Positions 1-9,049 of a stretch of DNA of 14,808 nt are shown here, in pieces (the first letter of the stretch is position 1; each line of letters starts with the position of its first letter). Below the pieces are notes generated by a model, which saw only the letters and a program-made list of their open reading frames with translations, had not been told where the DNA came from and searched no databases. The position numbers and the translations under genes were made by a program. Source of the DNA: CAYONM01 sp964405325 (GTDB lineage Bacteria; Planctomycetota; UBA11346); NCBI GenBank assembly GCA_964405325.1, contig CAYONM010000075.1, positions 1 through 14,808 on the forward strand, given 5' to 3'.

Positions 1-15
1 CTCTGATAAAAGCCG

Positions 16-1221
16 TCATCGATTATCGAGAATGCGCTGGGTGAGACCACGGATGACCTCGGCGTAGTCCGGTTCCTTGTCCAGCCGCTCCTCGGCTTGG
101 CGAAGACTGTAGATCACGGTGGAATGATCGCGGCCACCAACCAGGGCGCCGAGGGATTCCAATTTGTGACTCGTCAACCGGCGTGCCAACAACAAGGCGG
201 TCTGGCGGGCCTGGGCGATATCGCGTGAACGACGTTTGCCGATGATATCGCCGGGCCGCAATCCGACTTGCTCGGCGACACAACTCAGGATGCGATCGAA
301 GGAGATATCACTCATCAACCGAGTCGGATCCTCGCCCCGTAGAATGCGGTCGGCAAATTCCGCCACGGCATGCATGTTGGGCGCCTGGGCATCGAGCAGA
401 TCCGGCAACACCGCTGCATCCAGCTCTTCCAAAGCGCTGCCACAACGCTGCCGCAAAAACGCCAACCTGGTTTCCAGGTGTGGAGCCTCGATGGCGACCG
501 TCAGCCCCCAGCTCAAACGGGTGGACAGGCGTACCTCCAAGCCCTTCAGCCGCTGCGGTGGCAGCAAACCGGTTACCACCACCTGCTGACCCGCATCCAG
601 ACCGGCATTGATCAGATGGAACAACTCCTCCTGTGCCAAGGACCGCCCAGCCAGCGGATCGATACCGTCGACGGCCACAAGCGCAGCGCCCGCGATACGG
701 TTACGTAAACCCTGTTGTCGTCGCTCTGCCAACTGATGCGCTATACGACTGACAAATTCATCACCCGGCAGGATCACAATGCTGTCATCGCCCAGCATGC
801 TGCGATATTCGGCGGCTATGGCCTGCAGCAGGTGGGTTTTGCCACAGCCGGCCGGACCATGCAGATAGAGAGGATTGTGCTCCAGGCCCGGTGATTCGAC
901 CACGCGACGACTGGCCAACAGGGCGAAATCATTGCCGGGATCACGCAGGAAGGTTTCAAAGCCCGTGATCTTGGCCAGCACTCCGGTTTCCGCATCCTGG
1001 GCCGTACGGACGGCCAACCGCATGTCAGCTTCCTGGATGAGGGCAGCGGCGGTCTCTTCGATATAGCGCGAAAAGCAATCGGCCCAGACTGGATTGGGCA
1101 GCACCGCGGTCACCTGCCGCCGGCCGATACGCCAGGTGACCGTCGGCAGCACCACCTCGGCGATCTCGGCCGGAACCTGACGCCGGAGCTGTCGACCCAA
1201 GACAGCCGCACTGAGCTTCAC
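16..1221 (-). CDS. DnaA-like AAA+ protein with degenerate ATPase switch
   Basis: This 401-residue protein is colinear with DnaA. Residues 1-65 resemble domain I (LPNPVWADCFSRYIE matches the usual APN...Y region), domain II is almost absent, an AAA+ domain spans about 85-295, and a domain IV DNA-binding helix bundle spans about 310-380 with the signature GGRDHSTVI (362-370). Walker A (GPAGCGKT, 122-129) and the box VII arginines (231, 235) are present. The usual DDIQF Walker B reads DGIDP (185-189), sensor 1 reads TGLL, and the sensor 2 arginine position is occupied by His284. From DnaA knowledge, I infer it may bind nucleotide and DnaA-box-like DNA but hydrolyse ATP poorly. The start is GTG, preceded by GGGAAGG, and overlaps the upstream stop by 4 bases, which suggests translational coupling. 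No dnaN or recF neighbour is visible. It could be the organism's main DnaA, a regulatory paralogue, or an Hda-like regulator that kept domain IV. Confidence 0.87.
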   Translation of the reverse strand: MKLSAAVLGRQLRRQVPAEIAEVVLPTVTWRIGRRQVTAVLPNPVWADCFSRYIEETAAALIQEADMRLAVRTAQDAETGVLAKITGFETFLRDPGNDFALLASRRVVESPGLEHNPLYLHGPAGCGKTHLLQAIAAEYRSMLGDDSIVILPGDEFVSRIAHQLAERRQQGLRNRIAGAALVAVDGIDPLAGRSLAQEELFHLINAGLDAGQQVVVTGLLPPQRLKGLEVRLSTRLSWGLTVAIEAPHLETRLAFLRQRCGSALEELDAAVLPDLLDAQAPNMHAVAEFADRILRGEDPTRLMSDISFDRILSCVAEQVGLRPGDIIGKRRSRDIAQARQTALLLARRLTSHKLESLGALVGGRDHSTVIYSLRQAEERLDKEPDYAEVIRGLTQRILDNR

Positions 1222-2762
1222 GGTGACGCCTTCCCGGCGCGGCCATCCTGGATCCGCAAGCGATAAGCGAAGGCATGCCCCTGGGGACTGAGCGCTGCCA
1301 CCGGAATAGGCTCCAAGGCCAACAAGGCGGCGCCGTAACCGGCCTGCAATTGCCGTTCAAAACTGGCCAACAGAGCACCCGCGCCCTGCGGACGATCCGT
1401 CGGCACCGTGCCGCTGAACTCCACCACCACCAGATCGGCTTCGTCTGCTTGCACCCGTAAGGCGTCGAGCCGTACCGGACAACGATCGGGATCCTGGATT
1501 CGGGCGATCAGATTCAGGCATTCTCGGGAAACCCGGTCGGGCAGATGATGTCCAGCCAGATCCCGCAACCGTGCCTGCTGCTGCTGCTGCCGTTGCTGAT
1601 CCGCGCGCAAGCGCGTCTGGATCGAGCCAATACCAGACAAAAGGCCGTGGTCATCATCACCCAGGCGCTGCGCTTGGCGATGCACATAGGCACTTTGCCG
1701 CCACAGATTGGCCAGACTGAACACCGCCACCACCAGGACCACCATGGCCGCCAAGCGCAACAGACCTGGCCCCAGCCAGTAGCGCCGTCGTTCCTGAGCC
1801 CACGGACGACAAGCATCCAAACACCACTGCTGCTGCCGACAGGCGCTGACCAGTGTCGACCAGGGGCTGGGCAGTTCAGCCTGATCGTCCAGCAAAGTCA
1901 CCGGGCCGCGTACCTCCACGAAGGGATTGATGGGTGCAACCGGCATCTCGAGACGCTCCCGCAGCACTGTCAGCAGGCCAGGCAGGGCGCCAAGGGCGGA
2001 TGCCACCAGCAGTCGTTGCGGTTTTGCATCGAAGTGGTCGGCCAGGTAGTGGAGATGCTGGGTGATCAGACTCGCGAGTCGATTGGAGACTTCCCGGATC
2101 GCCTGTCGCAAATCCGCTGGTATGGCCTGATTGACCGCGCCCAGCAAGTCGACAGCGGCTTCTGCATCGAGCCCGCGCAATTCCTGGACCGCGCTGACCA
2201 GCAAGTCGAGACCGGGCGCGGCACGCCGAGCCATGCGCAGCTGCCCCTGTTGCAACCAGGCCAATTGGCAGTGGGCGTGCTCCAGACTCACCAGCAGTTC
2301 GTCCTGACCGGTCGTCGCCGCCGCCAGACCGACCGCCGGCGTACTCAGATGCTGCAAGCTACCGCCAAAACGACGCAAAACGCGCTGGAGCCCCCCGATC
2401 AACTGCCGCCGGGCGACCAGCACCATCAGGGGCTGATCGCCGCCCTCCACGGTGATGCCCGGCTGCCAGTCGATCAGGCACTGATCCGCCTCTTTACCGA
2501 TGGTGGTGCGGACATCCAACTGGATGGCCTTGCTGATCCGACTGTCGGAACCGAAAGGCACCTGCACCGTGCGCGTCGACAAGCCGGCATCGTCCACCAA
2601 CACCGTGACCGGCCCCAGCCGATCCGGCAGTGGTGCCCGCTCCAGGCAGGCCACCGGTCCCAGGCTCGCTGGTCGTGGCCAGCGCTCCAGACGCACGATC
2701 CGTTCCTGGTCGATCTGACAGAAACGAATCAGATGGTCGGTAATTTCGATGCAGGTGCGCAT
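1218..2762 (-). CDS. PilM/GspL-like bitopic envelope assembly protein (PilM-PilN fusion architecture)
   Basis: The protein has 514 residues. Residues 1-280 look like a PilM/GspL actin-fold cytoplasmic domain: an opening MRTCIEIT strand, VLVDDAGLSTRTVQVPF, and a LLVASALGALPGL segment near 251-263 typical of this superfamily. A single hydrophobic helix follows at about 333-353, then a Gln-rich coiled coil (about 380-402), and a periplasmic region (about 405-510) like PilN or the GspL C-terminus. Such proteins form the inner-membrane platform of type IV pili or type II secretion, linking the cytoplasmic ATPase side to the periplasmic alignment complex. No pilus or secretion gene is visible in the window, so the machine it serves is unknown. 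The start at 2762 is chosen over upstream in-frame starts because AAGGAG sits 6 bases before it. It precedes the DnaA-like gene with a 4-base overlap. Family assignment is moderate and rests on architecture. Confidence 0.72.
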   Translation of the reverse strand: MRTCIEITDHLIRFCQIDQERIVRLERWPRPASLGPVACLERAPLPDRLGPVTVLVDDAGLSTRTVQVPFGSDSRISKAIQLDVRTTIGKEADQCLIDWQPGITVEGGDQPLMVLVARRQLIGGLQRVLRRFGGSLQHLSTPAVGLAAATTGQDELLVSLEHAHCQLAWLQQGQLRMARRAAPGLDLLVSAVQELRGLDAEAAVDLLGAVNQAIPADLRQAIREVSNRLASLITQHLHYLADHFDAKPQRLLVASALGALPGLLTVLRERLEMPVAPINPFVEVRGPVTLLDDQAELPSPWSTLVSACRQQQWCLDACRPWAQERRRYWLGPGLLRLAAMVVLVVAVFSLANLWRQSAYVHRQAQRLGDDDHGLLSGIGSIQTRLRADQQRQQQQQARLRDLAGHHLPDRVSRECLNLIARIQDPDRCPVRLDALRVQADEADLVVVEFSGTVPTDRPQGAGALLASFERQLQAGYGAALLALEPIPVAALSPQGHAFAYRLRIQDGRAGKASP

Positions 2763-2768
2763 GCCTGG

Positions 2769-2774
2769 CTCCTT
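2769..2774 (-). promoter_or_regulatory. Ribosome binding site of the PilM/GspL-like gene
   Basis: AAGGAG on the minus strand lies 6 bases upstream of the ATG at 2762. It decides this start against an upstream in-frame extension that would run through the divergent promoter region to about 2981. Confidence 0.75.
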
Positions 2775-2816
2775 GCCGCAGCGGCCATTCCACCAGTCCC
2801 GTAGCGAGTCGGGTTG

Positions 2817-2825
2817 TGGTATATT
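2817..2825 (+). promoter_or_regulatory. Possible extended -10 promoter element
   Basis: TGGTATATT fits the extended -10 form TGnTATAAT with one mismatch in the hexamer. It lies about 155 bases before the MBL-fold gene, and no convincing -35 hexamer is seen 17 bases upstream. The complementary strand (AATATACCACA) could equally serve the minus-strand operon. This is a sequence match only. Confidence 0.3.
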
Positions 2826-2981
2826 CCGGCGCATACCCCGCCGTCGAGCGCCGCCTGGTGAGCCCGCTGCTCCGCTTGAAACCATCTGCCGTAGGCTTGC
2901 GTGCCTGCTGGGTGCATCTATCGTGCCTTCCTTCCGCTGTCCAGGCACGGCGGTCCAGCCGAGCCGAGGTACCTGCCGCAC

Positions 2982-3932
2982 ATGTTGATTCGATTCTGGG
3001 GCGTTCGTGGTTCATTGGCCACCCCCATCAGCCAAGTGCATTTGCGCGAAAAGTTGCGCCATCTGCTGATGGGGGCCACCGCAGAGGATCTGGCTTCGTC
3101 GGAAGCGATCGAGGACTACATCGATCAATCACCGCATGGTTTCAGCTATGGCGGCAACACTTCCTGCATCGAGGTCCAGGCTGGCGACGCCACCTTCGTC
3201 CTGGATGCTGGCACCGGCATCCGCGGCCTGGGCGCCAGCCTGATGCAGGATGGCCGCGGCAAGACCGGCGAGCTTCACTGTCTCTTCACGCATTTCCATT
3301 GGGACCACATCTGCGGCTTCCCCTTCTTTGCACCGATCTACGTTCCCGACCGCTTGATCCGGGTCTGGTCTGGTCGCAGCGATGCCGAACAGCTGTTGGC
3401 CGGACAGATGGGCAAGGCCTACTTCCCGGTGAAATGGCCGACCGTCCCAGCCGATATCCGCTGTACCCAGCTGGACCATCAGCAGACGCACCAGCTCGGC
3501 GATGCCACGGTCCGTCTGCTGCCACTGATCCATCCCGACAAGGCCTTCGGCTATCGCATCGAGCATGGCGGTCGCGCCGTCTGCTACCTGACCGACACCG
3601 AGGTTTCCAAGGATCCCAACCGCCTGGAGCAGCTCTACACCGAATTCGTCACCGGTGCCGACGTGGTGATCGTCGACGCCATGTACGGCTTCCTGCAATA
3701 CCATGAGCATGTCAACTTTGGCCACAGCACGGTGTTCAATTGGATCGATTTCTTCCGCGAAACCAACATTGGCGAACTGGTGATCTTCCACCACGACCCC
3801 ATGGCCTCGGATCCGGATATCAGCGGTTTGTGCGAAGCCGGCACCCGCTACCGCAATCTGGTCGCCCCCAAGGCCCAGTGGGCCCTGTCGGCCGCGCGCG
3901 AAGGCCAAAGCTGGGACCTGCCCGAGCGTTGA
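2982..3932 (+). CDS. Metallo-beta-lactamase-fold hydrolase (COG1235-like)
   Basis: The 316-residue protein opens with RFWGVRGS (4-11), a hallmark of an MBL-fold branch. GGNTSC (57-62) and LDAGTGIRGLG (74-84) follow. The metal-binding motif THFHWDH is at 103-109. Further likely ligands are His184 (IHPDKAFGYR), Asp205 (LTDTE) and the FHHDP group at 269-273. A dinuclear metal hydrolase in the cytoplasm is expected, since no signal peptide is present. Relatives include phosphodiesterase-type enzymes such as PhnP, but the substrate cannot be read from the sequence. The ATG at 2982 starts directly at the conserved first strand. The nearest purine-rich site (GAGG, 2966-2969) lies 12 bases away, a long spacing. 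The gene stands alone, divergent from the PilM-like operon. Confidence 0.88.
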   Translation: MLIRFWGVRGSLATPISQVHLREKLRHLLMGATAEDLASSEAIEDYIDQSPHGFSYGGNTSCIEVQAGDATFVLDAGTGIRGLGASLMQDGRGKTGELHCLFTHFHWDHICGFPFFAPIYVPDRLIRVWSGRSDAEQLLAGQMGKAYFPVKWPTVPADIRCTQLDHQQTHQLGDATVRLLPLIHPDKAFGYRIEHGGRAVCYLTDTEVSKDPNRLEQLYTEFVTGADVVIVDAMYGFLQYHEHVNFGHSTVFNWIDFFRETNIGELVIFHHDPMASDPDISGLCEAGTRYRNLVAPKAQWALSAAREGQSWDLPER

Positions 3933-3935
3933 GCT

Positions 3936-3970
3936 GACCGTTCCTGGACGAGCCTCGCTGCTGAACGGTC
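3936..3970. repeat. Inverted repeat GACCGTTC/GAACGGTC after the MBL gene
   Basis: An 8-base perfect inverted repeat (arms 3936-3943 and 3963-3970, 19-base loop) begins 3 bases after the MBL gene's stop codon. It could be a weak terminator, but no T-tract follows. The same motif recurs at 4172, so it might instead be a protein-binding site. Confidence 0.4.
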
Positions 3971-4171
3971 GTCACCAGAGCCGCACAAAACTCGTGAAGA
4001 GTGGACCAGACCTCCTCTCCATCTGGGTCACACCAGCTTGGTTGCGCCTGGATTTTCTGCTGAAATGACTCTGGTGGAGATCAGGCAAGGAATGCCGAGC
4101 CGGGGCTCAGCACTCCCAGGAGCCAGCTTTGCGCGGCCCGCACTGGCACCGTACTCGCCTTGCGTGTTGTC

Positions 4172-4181
4172 GACCGTTCCT
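4172..4181 (+). repeat. Second copy of GACCGTTCCT upstream of gnd
   Basis: This is an exact 10-base direct repeat of 3936-3945, located 55 bases before the gnd start. Its position would suit an operator, but two copies and one inverted partner are thin evidence. Confidence 0.3.
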
Positions 4182-4235
4182 AGCATCCCCGCCTCGGCCC
4201 CCAGCACTCCAACCCCGAACAACGAGGGACCAGGC

Positions 4236-5693
<1,458 letters not shown>

Positions 5694-5714
5694 AGCGCTC
5701 TTCTGATCACATCG

Positions 5715-5749
5715 ACAACCGTGCTGTCATTGCATGACAGCACGGTTGT
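5715..5749. terminator. Bidirectional terminator hairpin between gnd and lysA
   Basis: Arms 5715-5730 and 5734-5749 form a perfect 16-bp stem (ACAACCGTGCTGTCAT and its complement) with a 3-base loop. It sits 21 bases after the gnd stop and immediately after the lysA stop on the other strand. The plus strand continues TTATT, a modest T-run; the minus strand lacks one. Position between convergent genes supports a shared terminator. Confidence 0.85.
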
Positions 5750-6946
5750 TTATTCCCTGTCGCCATCCCACTGCGCCAGCAGATCCTCGATCCGCTGCGC
5801 CGGTCGCAGCACGGTGGCCTGGCCACCGGCCAAGCCCACCTCTGCCGGCAGCGGACGGAGATTGTAGGTACTGGCCATGCTCATGCCGTAGGCGCCGGTA
5901 TCGCGGATCGCCAGAATGTCGCCAACTCGGGCTTCCGACAGCGGCCGGTCGCGAGCGAAGATATCACCGCTTTCACAGATATTGCCAACCACGTCCACGG
6001 TTTGGAGTGCCCCATTGGGATTGGACAGGTTGTCGATGCGGTGGTAGCTATCGTACATGGCTGGCCGGACCAGGTGATTGAAACCGGTATCGGTGCCAAC
6101 GAAGCAACGGCCGTCTGGGGTCCGCTTCACCGCGGTCACGGTACACAGCAGACTCCCGGCCTCGGCCACCAGATAGCGTCCCGGCTCCAGATGCAGCTCC
6201 AATTCCCGTCCGTAGCGCTGACAGAAATCCTGCATCAGCTCGACGGCCGCCGCGCCAAGGCGCGTCAGGTCCATAGGTTGCTGATCGGCCTGATAGGGAA
6301 TACCGATGCCGCCGCCAAAATCGATGAACCGCAGATGTGGCAACTGGGCCGCCACATCCAAGATCACCTGCATGGCCTGCAGAAATAGCTCGGCATCCAG
6401 AATGCCGGAACCGATGTGCATGTGACAGCCCACCACCTGGATGCCAGTGGCCTGTTCGATGCCGCGCACCTGTTCGACCTGGCTGTGATGAACGCCGAAT
6501 TTGGTCAGCGGTCCGGCGGTGCAGACCTTCTCATGCAGCCCACCGCCGACATCGGGATTGAAGCGCACGGCCGCTTGCCGGGCTCCCGCTTCACCCAGCC
6601 GCTGCAAGCGGTCCAGACTGCCGCAGTTGATCAGCACGCCCTGATCGATGGCCGCGTGCATTTCCACATCAGTCATGTTGTTTTCGGTGTAGAGCACCTG
6701 CGCCGGCTCCACGCCCAGCCGCAGGGCCATGGCCACCTCACCGGGTGAGACCGCATCGATGCCGTAGCCTTCAGCCAGGATCCGCCGAACCACCGCCGGT
6801 GCTGGATTGGCCTTGATGGCGTACAACAACTTGGCGGGGCCATAGGCGATGGCCTCGCGTAGCGCACGCGCTCGTTGGCTGATCTGGTCAAGGTCATAGA
6901 CGTAAAGCGGGCTGCCATAGCGCGCGACGAGTTCCTGGGCTTGCAT
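5750..6946 (-). CDS. lysA: Diaminopimelate decarboxylase
   Basis: LysA converts meso-diaminopimelate to lysine and CO2, the last step of lysine synthesis, using PLP in the cytoplasm. The 398-residue protein has the alanine-racemase-type barrel with the PLP lysine in YAIKANP (Lys45), HMHIGSGI (175-182), the glycine loop GGGIGIPY (211-218) and EPGRYLV (254-260). The second domain carries RPAMYDSYH (294-302), ICESGD with Cys324 from the partner subunit's active site, and GAYGMSMASTYN (351-362) with Tyr361. The ATG at 6946 gives the usual N-terminus; an in-frame TTG at 6994, directly after the upstream stop, would add 16 residues. Neither start has a good ribosome-binding site, so the start is less certain than the identity. 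It is the last gene of the long minus-strand train. Confidence 0.95.
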   Translation of the reverse strand: MQAQELVARYGSPLYVYDLDQISQRARALREAIAYGPAKLLYAIKANPAPAVVRRILAEGYGIDAVSPGEVAMALRLGVEPAQVLYTENNMTDVEMHAAIDQGVLINCGSLDRLQRLGEAGARQAAVRFNPDVGGGLHEKVCTAGPLTKFGVHHSQVEQVRGIEQATGIQVVGCHMHIGSGILDAELFLQAMQVILDVAAQLPHLRFIDFGGGIGIPYQADQQPMDLTRLGAAAVELMQDFCQRYGRELELHLEPGRYLVAEAGSLLCTVTAVKRTPDGRCFVGTDTGFNHLVRPAMYDSYHRIDNLSNPNGALQTVDVVGNICESGDIFARDRPLSEARVGDILAIRDTGAYGMSMASTYNLRPLPAEVGLAGGQATVLRPAQRIEDLLAQWDGDRE

Positions 6947-6994
6947 GCGCGATATGCCATCGCCTGCAACCCGGAAGAAAAGGCGAAAAACCAA

Positions 6995-7882
6995 TCAGCC
7001 GATGACGTACACGGCGATCGCCGCCACCATCAACAGCGCCGCCAGCACCTGTCGCCAGAAGCGATCGCCGACGGCGTTTTCCAGGTGCGTGCCGCCAAAT
7101 CGGGCCACCGCCAGGCCCAGAGGGAGAGACAGCGGCCCACGCATGGCCTGACAGATGATGCCGAGCACCAGGCCGGCCATGGCGATGCTGCTGAAGAGCG
7201 CAATCATGCTGATAAACCAGATACTGGAATAGACCGCGCTCCCGCGCCACGGCAGCTGCCGTGGCGGCCCGAGCCAAGGCAGGGCGAACAGGGCCGGAAT
7301 GACAAACAGGCCATGCATGATACACACGGTCAGCAGCGCCAGATGGAAGCCGGGCGCCAAGCCGATGCCGATCATGGTCAGGGCCAAACCGTTATCAGCC
7401 ACCGCGAAGCAGAGCGCGGTCCCCAAAACGCCCAACAGCGAACGAGCATCCAAGCGCTGACCAGCGTATTGCACCGCGACCGCTGCGATCAACGCCATGG
7501 CCACCGCGCTCCATTGCCAAGCGCCCAATTGGCTCAGGCCCAGACTCTGGGCCAACAGCGCGACAAAGGCGATCTTGATACCCAACAGCGGTGCCACGCG
7601 CGAGGCCGGAACCCGCCGAATGGTCCAGAAAAAACAGGCCTGGGCGCCAAAATAGCCCGCGGTGTTCATGCCGATACCGATCAGAAAAGGCGACAGATCG
7701 TGCACCGGATGCCAAAGAAACGGCAACAACAACCACGCCGGAATGCCAACCCAGAGGTTGGACAGCACCAGTAGTTGCAACGGCGTCCGACGTCCGGCGT
7801 GCAGGACATCCTTGGACACCAGATACGATGCCGCCTGCCCCAGCGCCGCCACAAGCCCAGCCAGCACGCCGATGATCAGCAT
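6995..7882 (-). CDS. EamA/DMT-type membrane permease
   Basis: This 295-residue, strongly hydrophobic protein has about ten predicted membrane helices arranged as two halves of five, as in the drug/metabolite transporter (EamA) superfamily. It opens MLIIGVLAGLVAALGQAASY, and a conserved-looking segment in the first half is GYFGAQACFFWTIRRVPAS. Such proteins are inner-membrane carriers, often exporters of amino acids or other metabolites; the substrate is not visible. Its ATG overlaps the patB stop by 7 bases, and its stop lies 48 bases before lysA. Placement between a C-S lyase and lysA suggests an amino-acid-related substrate, but this is inference. Confidence 0.82.
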   Translation of the reverse strand: MLIIGVLAGLVAALGQAASYLVSKDVLHAGRRTPLQLLVLSNLWVGIPAWLLLPFLWHPVHDLSPFLIGIGMNTAGYFGAQACFFWTIRRVPASRVAPLLGIKIAFVALLAQSLGLSQLGAWQWSAVAMALIAAVAVQYAGQRLDARSLLGVLGTALCFAVADNGLALTMIGIGLAPGFHLALLTVCIMHGLFVIPALFALPWLGPPRQLPWRGSAVYSSIWFISMIALFSSIAMAGLVLGIICQAMRGPLSLPLGLAVARFGGTHLENAVGDRFWRQVLAALLMVAAIAVYVIG

Positions 7883-9024
7883 ATATTTGTTTCAGTGAAG
7901 GCCGTCTGCAAACGCTCCAGGCCCTGTTGCAGCAGGCCGCGCGGGCAACCAAAATTCAAACGCAGAAAGCCCGGGGCACCGAAGTTGGGCCCATCGGACA
8001 GGCCCAGACCGTACGCCTGACAGTGCTTGCCGGGTTCGGCAATGCCGCTGCCACGGGCATCGAGCCAGGCGACGTAGGTTCCCTGGCTGTGATGCATGCG
8101 CAGCCCGGGGATGGCGGCGACGGTCTGTTCGACCAGCTGCAGATTGTCCCACAGATAGGCCAGGCAGGCCCGCAGCCAGTCACCGCCAGCGTCGTAGGCT
8201 GTGGAGCCGGCGACCAGGCCCAAGGCATTCACCGGCGGTAGTATGGCGGCGGCGCGCTGGAAACGGGCACGCAGCTGCGGCTCGGTGATGATCGCGAAAC
8301 TGCAAAACAGCCCGGCGATATTCCAGGTTTTCGACGGCGCCATCAGGGTGATGGTGCTCGCCGCGAGCTCCGCATCCATGGCGGCGAGGATCCGGTGCCG
8401 GCAACTCGGATCGACGACCAGATCGCACCAGATCTCATCGCTGGCGATCAACAGCCGGTGACGCAGGCAGTGGTCGGCAACGTCGTGCAACTCGGCTTCT
8501 GAAAAAACCCGGCCGGTAGGGTTGTGCGGATTGCACAGCATGAAACCGGCACTACTGGCATCGGTGGCGGCGCGCAGGGCGTCGGGGTCGTGCTGCCAGC
8601 CCTGATCGGTTTCGGCCAGAGGCACCCGCTGCAGGCGACGCTGCTGGTTGCCCGGAATGGTGAAAAACGGCGGGTAGACCGGCGTGTGGCTCAGCAGGCC
8701 CGCGCCCGGTTCACCACAGAGCTGTGCGGCAAGCTGCATGCCCGGTACCACCCCCGGCACCGGCACGATCGCCTCCAAAGGCACCGTCCAGTGGTGCTGG
8801 GCCTGCAGCCAAGCCTGGACCGGCTCGAGTAGCTCCGGGGTGGCCGTGGAGTAGCCGAGCACACCGTGCTCCAGCCGCTGGCGCAGCGCCGCGAGCACCG
8901 GCTCGGGGGCGGCGAAATCCATGTCGGCCACCCACATCGGCAACACCTCGGGCGGAAAATACTGCCATTTCATGCTGCCAGTGCCGTGCCGATCGATAAT
9001 CCGGTCGAAGTCGAACTCGCTCAT
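7876..9024 (-). CDS. patB: PatB/MalY-type cystathionine beta-lyase (PLP aminotransferase fold)
   Basis: The 382-residue protein belongs to the fold-type I PLP enzymes. It starts with the PatB/MalY pattern FDFDRIIDRHGTGSMKW and has VLPMWVADMDF (28-37), CNPHNPTGR (164-172), SDEIWCD (195-201), the PLP lysine in APSKTWNIAGL (Lys232) and the carboxylate-binding arginine in FLRLNFGCPR (Arg355). Family members cleave C-S bonds of cystathionine or cysteine conjugates, giving homocysteine or thiol, pyruvate and ammonia; some also regulate transcription, as MalY does. The start at 9024 matches the family N-terminus; an ATG 12 bases upstream (9036) is also possible, and neither has a clear ribosome-binding site. 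It begins 25 bases after the TPR gene stop and overlaps the permease gene. Confidence 0.92.
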   Translation of the reverse strand: MSEFDFDRIIDRHGTGSMKWQYFPPEVLPMWVADMDFAAPEPVLAALRQRLEHGVLGYSTATPELLEPVQAWLQAQHHWTVPLEAIVPVPGVVPGMQLAAQLCGEPGAGLLSHTPVYPPFFTIPGNQQRRLQRVPLAETDQGWQHDPDALRAATDASSAGFMLCNPHNPTGRVFSEAELHDVADHCLRHRLLIASDEIWCDLVVDPSCRHRILAAMDAELAASTITLMAPSKTWNIAGLFCSFAIITEPQLRARFQRAAAILPPVNALGLVAGSTAYDAGGDWLRACLAYLWDNLQLVEQTVAAIPGLRMHHSQGTYVAWLDARGSGIAEPGKHCQAYGLGLSDGPNFGAPGFLRLNFGCPRGLLQQGLERLQTAFTETNIC

Positions 9025-9049
9025 GGGCGCGAGCATCCAGGATAGCCGA

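Larger units (their letters stand above)
2763..2981. promoter_or_regulatory. Divergent intergenic promoter region
   Basis: These 219 bases separate the minus-strand PilM-like/DnaA-like pair from the plus-strand MBL-fold gene. They must hold promoters for both directions if each gene starts its own transcript. The most AT-rich patch is around 2811-2826. Overlapping reading frames through it are extensions of the flanking genes without their own start signals. Confidence 0.5.
3933..4235. other. Non-coding stretch between MBL gene and gnd
   Basis: This 303-base region holds no convincing gene. One reading frame is open from 4038 into gnd, but its 66 predicted residues are low-complexity, and gnd family members start at the ATG at 4236. 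The region contains the GACCGTTC inverted repeat near 3936-3970 and a second GACCGTTCCT at 4172-4181. The gnd promoter should lie here, but no clear -35/-10 pair was found. Confidence 0.55.

Noticed and set aside
1545..2804. A 419-codon plus-strand open frame opposite the PilM/GspL-like gene
   Set aside because: The predicted protein is Gln/His/Arg-rich and low in hydrophobic residues, with no domain; the minus-strand gene has a strong ribosome-binding site and clear architecture.
2816..3706. A 296-codon plus-strand frame overlapping the MBL-fold gene
   Set aside because: It is the +1-shifted frame of the MBL gene, rich in Arg, Pro and Ser, and lacks the conserved metal motifs that the accepted frame contains.
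3129..3908. A 259-codon minus-strand frame opposite the MBL-fold gene
   Set aside because: No recognisable domain and no start signal; explained as a shadow of the GC-rich coding strand.
6875..7774. A 299-codon plus-strand open frame opposite lysA and the permease
   Set aside because: It is a hydrophilic Arg/Gln/His-rich product of the reverse complement of membrane-helix codons, spans two genes and has no family signature.
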